Assembly (NCBI GenBank): GCA_946482285.1
Contig: CAMLQK010000001.1
Span: forward strand, 434,001-498,000
Direction: 5' to 3'
Source of the DNA: an uncultured Candidatus Saccharibacteria bacterium
Lineage (GTDB): Bacteria; Patescibacteria; Saccharimonadia; Saccharimonadales; UBA4665
Length of the DNA: 64,000 bases
Below the pieces are notes generated by a model. That model made no database searches, was not told where the DNA came from, and saw nothing but the letters and a program-made list of their open reading frames with translations. The translations under genes were made by a program, and so were the position numbers. Positions 57,119 through 64,000 of the stretch are shown here, piece by piece (position 1 is the stretch's first letter; every line of letters begins with the position of its first letter).

Positions 57119-58983
57119 AGTGCGCGGGTGGGGATAAAAAGGTTACGGTAGTTATTCCGTGTTACAACGAAGCCCACGGCATTGCCCGTGTTATCGAACG
57201 GTTTCCGCACGATGCGTTATTGAAAAATGGCATACAGCTGACGGTGTGCGTGATAGATAATAACTCCACGGACGATACGGCTGCTATTGCCAGGGCGGCT
57301 GGCGCTATTGTTGTACATGAACCGAAGAAGGGCAAAGGTAACGCATTGCGTACAGGTTTCCGGAGCGTTCCGGACGACACGGACTATGTTGTTATGCTTG
57401 ACGGAGATGACACATATAGCCCTGAAGAGATTTTGCGTGTGCTTGAGCCATTGCAAAGCGATTTTTGTGATGCCGTTATAGGGTCGCGCTTAAGCGGCCG
57501 TATACAGAATAAAGCGATGAGCCCACGGAACCGTTGGGGCAATAAGCTTTTTACGAGTGCAGTGCGAGTGATGTATCGTGCGAATGTGAGCGATGTTCTG
57601 ACCGGGTACTTTGCCTGGAAAAAACCTGCGTTGCGTACCTTGGAACCATATATCACCAGTGCGGGTTTTGCGATTGAGATGGAGATGATTACCAAAATGG
57701 CTCGTCTGGACTTGCGGTTGGCATCAGTACCTATAAGCTACCACCCAAGGGCTGGCAGCTCCAACCTCCACCCATACCGGGACGGTTACCGGATTTTAAT
57801 GATGTGTTTGCGCAATCTTTTTTGGCGGCCACGCCGGCAGGCCGTTGAGTCATCTTTTACGCCCCGTAAGATCGTATTTGTAAGCGATGCTGTTTATCCT
57901 TATTTTAAAGGCGGTAAAGAAAAACGGCTTTATGAGATTGCAAAGCATCTAGCTTTGATGGGTCACGACGTCCATATCTATACTATGCACTGGTGGGAAT
58001 CGGCCGATAGGGTTCGGCGTGAATCAGGGGTTTATTTACATGCTATTTGTAAATATCACGACATGTACCGCAACGGCCGGCGTACGGTTAAGGAAGGCAT
58101 ACTCTTTGGTCTAGCTTGCTTTAAGCTGTTTAGCGTGCGGTTTGACATTCTTGACGTCGACCACATGCCGTTTTTTCCGATTTTTAGTACCTGGATCGTA
58201 TGCGCACTGCGTGGCCGTAAGCTGCATGCTACGTGGCATGAGGCTCTGTCATACAAAGAGTGGGTTGATTACATGGGGCCGAAAGGTATCGTCGCCTCGC
58301 TGCTTGAGCGTCTGAGTACGTTACTGCCATACCGTATTACCGCAGCGTCAGGTCACACGCAAGAATTACTGGCGGCTAACCATGGCCGGGTACGTCGCGT
58401 AGAGCTAGTTGCTTCCGGGATTGATGCCAAGCTGATGCAAACGCTTCAGCCGGCTGCTACCGCTTGTGACGTGTTGTATGTCGGTCGCCTTGTAAAAGAT
58501 AAGAACGTTGATAAGCTTATTGCGGCTATCAGTATTGCCGTAAAATCGTACCCGTCTATCCAGTGTCTGATAGTGGGGGAGGGGCCAGAGAAAGTGCGCT
58601 TGCAAAAGCAAGCAGCAAGCTTACATTTGAAACAAAACATCACCTTCCTGTCTCATGTTGAGGAATCGGAAGATGTCTATGCGTATATGAAGGCCGCTAA
58701 AGTTTTTTGTTCACCGTCGGTACGGGAGGGTTTTGGGATTGTCTCGCTGGAGGCGCTGGGCTGTGGTACGCCGGTAATAACTAGTAATAGCCTGAAGAAT
58801 GCGGCACGCCATTTGATTAGTGATGGCCAAAATGGAAGTGTGGTGCCGCTGAGCCCAAACGCTTTGGCCGAAGCTATATTACACTGGGTGCTTATAGCCC
58901 AAAAGCCGAATACTGCAGGCGATATTGCTCATTATGATTGGCGCCAGCTGGCGGAAAAGCAATCGGAGGTATATTCATTGTGA
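57115..58983 (+). CDS. GT2-GT4 glycosyltransferase fusion
   Basis: A 622-residue enzyme. Residues 1-240 are a GT2 (GT-A) domain: VTVVIPCYNEAHGIARVIER, DNNSTDDTAAIARAAGAIVV, YVVMLDGDDTYSPEEILRVL (the D-x-D metal site) and SDVLTGYFAWKKPALRTLEP, like dolichyl-phosphate-mannose synthase. Residues 245-620 are a GT4 (GT-B) domain: VFVSDAVYPYFKGGKEKRLY, DVLYVGRLVKDKNVDKLIAA and VREGFGIVSLEALGCGTPVI (the E-x7-E motif). It starts at GTG 57115, overlapping the previous stop (GTGA). Both activities probably add consecutive sugars to one lipid-linked glycan. Confidence 0.85.
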   Translation: MKCAGGDKKVTVVIPCYNEAHGIARVIERFPHDALLKNGIQLTVCVIDNNSTDDTAAIARAAGAIVVHEPKKGKGNALRTGFRSVPDDTDYVVMLDGDDTYSPEEILRVLEPLQSDFCDAVIGSRLSGRIQNKAMSPRNRWGNKLFTSAVRVMYRANVSDVLTGYFAWKKPALRTLEPYITSAGFAIEMEMITKMARLDLRLASVPISYHPRAGSSNLHPYRDGYRILMMCLRNLFWRPRRQAVESSFTPRKIVFVSDAVYPYFKGGKEKRLYEIAKHLALMGHDVHIYTMHWWESADRVRRESGVYLHAICKYHDMYRNGRRTVKEGILFGLACFKLFSVRFDILDVDHMPFFPIFSTWIVCALRGRKLHATWHEALSYKEWVDYMGPKGIVASLLERLSTLLPYRITAASGHTQELLAANHGRVRRVELVASGIDAKLMQTLQPAATACDVLYVGRLVKDKNVDKLIAAISIAVKSYPSIQCLIVGEGPEKVRLQKQAASLHLKQNITFLSHVEESEDVYAYMKAAKVFCSPSVREGFGIVSLEALGCGTPVITSNSLKNAARHLISDGQNGSVVPLSPNALAEAILHWVLIAQKPNTAGDIAHYDWRQLAEKQSEVYSL

Positions 58984-60083
58984 GGATAATGCATGTCTGC
59001 AAGAAGTTTCCGAATGCGCTAGGCGGTGATGCAGTGGTGGTTGCTCATTTGCGTGAACAGCAAAAAATGCTGGGGCATAGTGTCAGTGTTGTAACCTCGA
59101 ATTGCGACGAGATAGCAAGCCAGCCGCACATATATAAAGTGGGGCTGCGCGATACGGCTACCGGCCTAGACTACATAACACCGCGGCGGATAATGTCGTT
59201 ATTATTGCTCGGGATACGAATGTTCTGGATCGTGCGCTGCGAGCGGCCAGACGTTATCCATACGCACTCTGTGGATATGGCTTTTTTCGCTTCAGCCGCA
59301 GCACGCTGGTATGGTGTCTCCATGGTCCATACGTTCCATATTGTAACGTTTTACGATACAGCCCAGGCTGCGATTCGACGCAAGTCGGAATTGTGGCTGG
59401 CTAAAAAATCCCGATTGCGTGCCACCACCGCACCAAATGCCTATGATGTAGGGCGGCTGCAATCTGTTGGTTTGGCTCATGCATCCCTGCTGCCGAATGG
59501 TGTAGATACGGAATTTTGGGGTGTACCGAAGCGGGCGGATAAGGTATTTACCTTTGTGGCCATAGGACGCCTAGAGGTGCAAAAAGGGTACGAGTATTTA
59601 ATCCGGGCAGCTGCGCTGCTGCTGCACAATGCTACCGTGCAATTCCGGGTTGTTATCATGGGTGATGGTTCGCAGCGGAAAGCGCTCCAGACGCTTATAG
59701 ATTCTTTGCATGTTGAGGCTGTAGTGATGCTTGTTGGCCGTAAAAGTCCGCGGGAAGTCCGCGAGTGGTATGCCCAGGCGGATGTTGCAGTTTTCCCATC
59801 GCTATACGAAACAACTCCCATTACTGTCTTGGAAGCCTGGGCGGCGCGTGTAGCAGTTATTGCGACGCGAGTCGGCATTTTGCGCGATGTACCTGCGGAC
59901 TTTGCCGCTGCTTGCATAGTGCCGACAAAAGATCCGCAAGCATTATGCGATGCGATGCAGCGTAGTATGACGGACGCCCCGTACCGCAATGCCATAGCCG
60001 TGCGGGGCCAAGAAGAAGCCAATCGCTATACATGGCCGACTATAGCTCAGGCCGCAGAGGCCTTATATAAGGGCGCGGTATGA
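58980..60083 (+). CDS. GT4-family glycosyltransferase
   Basis: A 367-residue GT-B enzyme from GTG 58980 (GTGA overlap with the previous stop). MHVCKKFPNALGGDAVVVAH is the acceptor loop, and VFTFVAIGRLEVQKGYEYLI plus PSLYETTPITVLEAWAARVA carry the donor sugar-nucleotide site, with the E-x7-E-like pattern (E-T-T-P-I-T-V-L-E). Sugar unknown. Co-operon with the fusion enzyme. Confidence 0.85.
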   Translation: MRIMHVCKKFPNALGGDAVVVAHLREQQKMLGHSVSVVTSNCDEIASQPHIYKVGLRDTATGLDYITPRRIMSLLLLGIRMFWIVRCERPDVIHTHSVDMAFFASAAARWYGVSMVHTFHIVTFYDTAQAAIRRKSELWLAKKSRLRATTAPNAYDVGRLQSVGLAHASLLPNGVDTEFWGVPKRADKVFTFVAIGRLEVQKGYEYLIRAAALLLHNATVQFRVVIMGDGSQRKALQTLIDSLHVEAVVMLVGRKSPREVREWYAQADVAVFPSLYETTPITVLEAWAARVAVIATRVGILRDVPADFAAACIVPTKDPQALCDAMQRSMTDAPYRNAIAVRGQEEANRYTWPTIAQAAEALYKGAV

Positions 60084-61192
60084 GCGGCCCCGAAATAGTG
60101 CAGGTGAGCGCATATTATCCTCCCCATCTTGGCGGCCAGGAAAATGTTGTGCAAGAGCTAGCCGGTCAGCTAGCAGCTGCGGGCCATTCGGTTCGTGTGT
60201 TGACTTCAAACGCGGGGGCCAAAGAGGCTGGTGTGGCCGTAGAACATGCTGTTGTTGTCCACCGTATGCGGGGATTTGTTTTTGGCCATGCGCCTATCAT
60301 GCCTCATTTTCCGTTCGCGCTATTCCGCGCCACACATGCCAATAGCGTTGTCCATGTCCATATTGGCCAGGCGTTTACGCCGGAAATGGTTTGGTTGATT
60401 TCCAGATTGCGCCGCTTTAAGTATATTGCCGAATTACACATTGATTTTGCACCATCAGGAAGGGCAGGGTTTTTGCTGCCGCTATATAAACGGTTTGTGT
60501 TGCGGCATGTTTTGCACTCAGCAGACTCCGTTATTGTGCTGAATGATGCTATGCGCCGTATTGTCCGTACTTCATATGGCTATCCGGGCCACGTTGCTGT
60601 TATGCAGAATGGAATTGCCGAAGGTTATTTTACTCTCAAGCGGCGTACGATGCCGCGCCATCCCCCCGGCACAGTGCGGTTACTGTGCGTTAGCCGATTG
60701 AGCAAGCAAAAAAATATCCCGGCGTTGTTAACTGCCCTGACGATAACACGCCAGAAGGTCCAGCTTGATATTATCGGCGACGGCGAGGAGCGGCCTGTAA
60801 TCGAGGAAGCTATTCAGCGGTATGGGCTAAGAAACGTGACAATGCATGGCCGCTTGCCGCGCAAGCAGGTTATGCAGTTTTACGCGACATGCGATGCGCT
60901 TGTTATGCCTTCGCTGTACGAAGCCCAGCCACTTGTATTACTGGAAGCCATGGCTGCGCGGATTCCGGTTATTGGCACGAATGTAACAGGGGTGGCAGAG
61001 CATATTGGCGACGCAGGTATTATAGTGGAACCTACCGCAGAGGGGTTAGCTGCCGGTATTGAACAGTATGCGGAGCACTATTCGGAGCTGAGCAATATGG
61101 TAAGCAAGGCTTACGCAAACGCCGAAAAATATCGTTGGCATAATTCCCTAAAGAGTTACGAGGATTTGTATGAGGCAATATCGGACGCTTAG
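60080..61192 (+). CDS. GT4-family glycosyltransferase
   Basis: A 370-residue GT-B enzyme. IVQVSAYYPPHLGGQENVVQ carries the GG acceptor loop, VRLLCVSRLSKQKNIPALLT the hinge, DGEERPVIEEAIQRYGLRNV the typical mid-part, and PSLYEAQPLVLLEAMAARIP the catalytic E-x7-E. It starts with an ATGA overlap to the previous gene. The downstream membrane protein starts 23 bases before its stop. Confidence 0.85.
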   Translation: MSGPEIVQVSAYYPPHLGGQENVVQELAGQLAAAGHSVRVLTSNAGAKEAGVAVEHAVVVHRMRGFVFGHAPIMPHFPFALFRATHANSVVHVHIGQAFTPEMVWLISRLRRFKYIAELHIDFAPSGRAGFLLPLYKRFVLRHVLHSADSVIVLNDAMRRIVRTSYGYPGHVAVMQNGIAEGYFTLKRRTMPRHPPGTVRLLCVSRLSKQKNIPALLTALTITRQKVQLDIIGDGEERPVIEEAIQRYGLRNVTMHGRLPRKQVMQFYATCDALVMPSLYEAQPLVLLEAMAARIPVIGTNVTGVAEHIGDAGIIVEPTAEGLAAGIEQYAEHYSELSNMVSKAYANAEKYRWHNSLKSYEDLYEAISDA

Positions 61193-63446
61193 CCCGCGTA
61201 AGGTCAGCCGCATATTATTATATTGGCTTGGCGCCACTAACGTATTGGTGTGGCTCTCATATGCGACAAACTTGTGGCTGTTTAAGGTGGTCTTGTTGGC
61301 GGGCCTTTGTTTTTTGCCCGGTGTCGCTCTGCTGCGTCTGATGCGCATCTCGCTGGGCACGGCAACGTCTTTAGTGCTGTATAGTTTTGGGCTCAGTATT
61401 CTGGTACTAATGGTGAGCGGCCTGGCAGCAAATCAGGTTTTGCATGTTTTTGGCGTGGAGCGGCCGCTGGAATTGCCCGGCGTGCTTGGCACATGGAACG
61501 TGCTGGCTTTGCTATGTATTTGGGGTAATGTGCGTTATGGCCGCAAGGCTGTGCGGCTAAAGCGCATTACCCGCATCCGCTTTTCTGGATACGAGCAAGC
61601 TGTGGTGGCGGGGAGCCTGTTGCTGCCGTGCTTGGCGGTGTTTGGTGCGTTTCGCCTCAATAACAATGGTGGCGCGGAAGTTGCTATGGTGGCGCTTTGT
61701 TATGCGGCGGCACTTATTGTGTATGTTTTTTTGGCTCGACAGCGCTTATCTGATGGAATTATCGCATGGTTTATTTTTACTTTGGGGTTAAGCGTCCTTT
61801 TAATGACATCAATGCGCGGCTGGGATATCGTGGGCCACGATATAGAGCGGGAATTCAGAGTCTATACACTCACCCATACCCACGGGTTTTGGAATATCGC
61901 GCTTGATAGAAGCCCCTACAATGCCTGTTTGAGTATTACAATTTTGCCGGAAGTGTTTGCAAAACTAATGCATGTTTCCGGACTCGTTGTGTTTAAGGTT
62001 ATTCTACAAGTTATATTCGCGGCTTGTCCTGTGGCGCTTTATGTACTCATCCGCCAATATGCCGGCAAGCTTGGTGCGCTTACAGGTGTCCTGCTATTTA
62101 TTAGCTACCCAACGTTTATTAATGATTCGGCGATGCTGACTCGGCAAGGCGTAGCGTATGTTTTTTTTGCGCTATCACTGCTTATCCTGTCCAATAAAGC
62201 CCAGCACCCGCGCTACAAACTACTGTTTATTCTCTGCGCTATGGGGGCGATCTGGTCGCATTACTCGACAGCTTACATGTTTGTCGGCCTATTCACTATT
62301 GCTGTTATCTGCAAGCGAAGCATCATGTGGTGGCAGAGCAGGGACGGCGGGCAAATAACAGTGATAACAAATACCGTTCTGTCGCCGCTGTTCGCTACAC
62401 TGCTGGTGCTTATGACATTTGTTTGGTACAACCAAGTTACCGAGACATCTGGGGGATTGACCAAGACGTTACACGCTTCTGTTGTGAATATTCCCAAGTT
62501 GTTTTCGGGGGATACCAACGACAAGTCGTCGGACGTATCAAGTGCATTGCTTTTTTCCGGGAGCAAAACGCAAGTCGATTTGTATACGATGTATCTGGAA
62601 AAATCCCGTACTGTTGGTAATGCGGATGATCTTCGCTATACGCCGACGCTTACAAGCGATGACTTGCCCCTGACGCCAGTGGGAAAGGCTGTATATTCGA
62701 TGGGGTTTAACCCGGCATACATTGCGGTGCTGCGCCAAAATTTTGCCAAAATTTTGCAGTTACTAGCGTTGGCTGGCGTTGTGTTTGTCGTATACCGGGC
62801 ATGGCGTAAACGCCCGGGGGTGATTGATTTTGACTATATTTGCTTGAACGTCGCTGGTCTGTTTTTGCTGGCGCTTATCGTTGTATTGCCGATCCTTTCT
62901 ATTAATTATGGGATTCTAAGAGCCTTCCAGCAGTCGCTGATCTTTTTGATATTGCCTATAACACTGTTTCTGGTGTGGCTTGGGCGACGGCTTACCCCCC
63001 GTTTGCGGGTGATGTGCGCGACATTTGGAATATCGTCTTTATTTTTGCTGTTTACCGGTTTCTTTGCCCAGGTACTGGGCGGTAATAGCCCGCCGCTCAC
63101 ACTCAATAACAGCGGCTTGTATTATGGCCTATACCACTCGTCACTGGCAGACTCGCAGTCGTTCGCATGGCTTAAGAACTACTTGCCGCCAGCAGGTGAT
63201 GTGCGTGCCGCAAACTTTAACAGGGCCACCATGCACGACCCAGACTACCCCTTCAAAACACCCGGCATCCTGCCCACCCAGTTAAAAGATGAAAGCTATG
63301 TGTACTTGGACGAGGCCCAAGTACAAAAGCACCGGATGTATACCTATTACGATAGCAGCCCGCTTGTCATGACATTTCCTTTGGATTTTTACGATGACAC
63401 AATGAACCGTATTTACAGCACCGGCACGACAAGGGTGTATAAATGA
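61170..63446 (+). CDS. Large DUF2206-like membrane protein of the glycan operon
   Basis: A 758-residue polytopic protein with an estimated 14-16 helices. Between them is a soluble loop with RGWDIVGHDIEREFRVYTLT, HTHGFWNIALDRSPYNACLS, which fits DUF2206-like and C-type glycosyltransferase or polymerase proteins with the acidic D/E pattern in the first external loop. A role in polymerising or transferring the surface glycan is inferred from position. The C-terminal 150 residues (SFAWLKNYLPPAGDVRAANF) are extracytoplasmic. Confidence 0.7.
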   Translation: MRQYRTLSPRKVSRILLYWLGATNVLVWLSYATNLWLFKVVLLAGLCFLPGVALLRLMRISLGTATSLVLYSFGLSILVLMVSGLAANQVLHVFGVERPLELPGVLGTWNVLALLCIWGNVRYGRKAVRLKRITRIRFSGYEQAVVAGSLLLPCLAVFGAFRLNNNGGAEVAMVALCYAAALIVYVFLARQRLSDGIIAWFIFTLGLSVLLMTSMRGWDIVGHDIEREFRVYTLTHTHGFWNIALDRSPYNACLSITILPEVFAKLMHVSGLVVFKVILQVIFAACPVALYVLIRQYAGKLGALTGVLLFISYPTFINDSAMLTRQGVAYVFFALSLLILSNKAQHPRYKLLFILCAMGAIWSHYSTAYMFVGLFTIAVICKRSIMWWQSRDGGQITVITNTVLSPLFATLLVLMTFVWYNQVTETSGGLTKTLHASVVNIPKLFSGDTNDKSSDVSSALLFSGSKTQVDLYTMYLEKSRTVGNADDLRYTPTLTSDDLPLTPVGKAVYSMGFNPAYIAVLRQNFAKILQLLALAGVVFVVYRAWRKRPGVIDFDYICLNVAGLFLLALIVVLPILSINYGILRAFQQSLIFLILPITLFLVWLGRRLTPRLRVMCATFGISSLFLLFTGFFAQVLGGNSPPLTLNNSGLYYGLYHSSLADSQSFAWLKNYLPPAGDVRAANFNRATMHDPDYPFKTPGILPTQLKDESYVYLDEAQVQKHRMYTYYDSSPLVMTFPLDFYDDTMNRIYSTGTTRVYK

Positions 63447-64000
63447 AAAGCATCTGGCAGATATTACGTGCCGACACATTGATGAAGAATGCCTTCTACT
63501 TAATGCTGTCAACTTCAGTGATGGCGGCTACGGGCTTTATATTTTGGATTTTCATAGCACGCAGCTATGACCCTCAGACAGTGGGGCTTGCCACCACTCT
63601 CCTATCTGTTTCGGGATTACTTTCGCTTTTGGGTATGGCTGGCTTTGATACTACCTTTGTACGGTTTTTGCCACATTCCGACCGCAAGCAAGAATATATT
63701 AATAGCGGGTTTATTGTTGTTGCATTGGTAAGTGCGGCATTATCCATTGCTGCTGCTCTCGTGCTGCCGCTATTCTCATCCCACTTGGTACTTTTGCGGG
63801 ACGCCGTGCCATTCGCTGCGTTTATATTGTTTACTGTTGTAGCTTCGCTTAATTTGCTTGCGAATACAGTATTTTTGGCCCACAAGCGCGCAAGGGCAAT
63901 ACTTTTTTCTAATATTATTTTCGGTGTCCTTAAAATTGGGTTTGCGCTGTTGGTGGTGCAAGGCAATGCCGTGACAATTTTTGTGCTTATCGGCTTGTCT
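63443..64000 (+). CDS. Wzx-like polysaccharide flippase (partial)
   Basis: The first 186 residues of a multi-helix protein, cut by the window edge. MKSIWQILRADTLMKNAFYL and MLSTSVMAATGFIFWIFIAR followed by YDPQTVGLATTLLSVSGLLS match the start of O-antigen/teichoic-type flippases (MATE-like fold). LLGMAGFDTTFVRFLPHSDR is also typical. It overlaps the previous gene by ATGA and probably moves the lipid-linked glycan across the membrane. Confidence 0.8.
   Translation, partial: MKSIWQILRADTLMKNAFYLMLSTSVMAATGFIFWIFIARSYDPQTVGLATTLLSVSGLLSLLGMAGFDTTFVRFLPHSDRKQEYINSGFIVVALVSAALSIAAALVLPLFSSHLVLLRDAVPFAAFILFTVVASLNLLANTVFLAHKRARAILFSNIIFGVLKIGFALLVVQGNAVTIFVLIGLS

Noticed and set aside
1..64000. 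CRISPR array
   Set aside because: No regularly spaced repeats were seen, and no cas genes.
1..64000. UGA reassigned to Gly, as in Gracilibacteria/SR1
   Set aside because: TGA ends several genes at natural positions, for example 18738, 58983 and 63446, and no conserved domain contains an in-frame TGA.

Overview
The window looks like a chromosomal segment of a Patescibacteria/CPR bacterium, most likely Candidatus Saccharibacteria (TM7). This is an inference from gene content, not from a marker tree. Supporting signs are an Rpf/YabE-like DUF348-G5 wall protein directly upstream of rsmA, a GH37 trehalase, compact operons with ATGA/GTGA overlaps, many near-leaderless genes with extended -10 boxes, and UGA used as a normal stop. 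The backbone is moderate in GC. It is interrupted by a few visibly GC-rich single-gene or two-gene cassettes, which I infer to be acquired DNA.

Layout. 1-18.8 kb is backbone: pcrA helicase, GC-rich membrane-protein cassettes (2.6-4.4 kb), the Rpf-like protein and rsmA, a MarR regulator, a tmRNA gene (7.8-8.2 kb), an SGNH hydrolase, a PfkB kinase, a flavodoxin-like protein, trehalase, an NhaD antiporter, tRNA-Phe, a frameshifted PPC-domain gene, a lipid-kinase-like protein, an LD-carboxypeptidase and another GC-rich gene.

18.93-40.38 kb is a mobile defense island. It starts in a tRNA-Gly gene whose 3' end overlaps a large serine recombinase, and it ends at a degenerate copy of the tRNA 3' end (21 of 28 positions). 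It carries Gabija (gajA/gajB), a two-gene restriction-nuclease-fold/TPR cassette, a second (frameshifted) serine recombinase, an XRE regulator, an AAA ATPase plus RloB pair, and a six-gene operon. That operon encodes a PD-(D/E)XK nuclease, a glycine-zipper protein, a HEPN/Toprim-type protein, an AbiTii protein and two unknown proteins. I regard it as the best candidate for an undescribed anti-phage system. Its 5' leader contains a helix that buries the Shine-Dalgarno of gene 1. Next to each recombinase is a module of a small membrane-anchored protein preceded by a structured RNA of about 130 nt. The two RNA copies differ in sequence but keep the same helices through compensatory and G-U changes, which is strong evidence for a real RNA.

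40.4-45 kb holds small housekeeping genes that share a repeated promoter element: a YbaK-like editing protein, a hydrolase, a CPA-type antiporter, an HD protein and a GNAT protein. 44.96-48.75 kb is a copper-resistance operon (CsoR-type operator, CopB-type ATPase, a His-rich/YHS/flavin-reductase fusion, DUF305). 48.77-53.16 kb is dabB-dabA, an inorganic-carbon uptake pair that is unexpected in a presumed fermentative epibiont. 53.4-56.5 kb has TauE, YqeY, NUDIX, SRPBCC and surface-protein genes. 56.6-64 kb is a surface-glycan operon (GT2-GT4 fusion, two GT4 enzymes, a large membrane protein, a flippase) that runs off the right edge.
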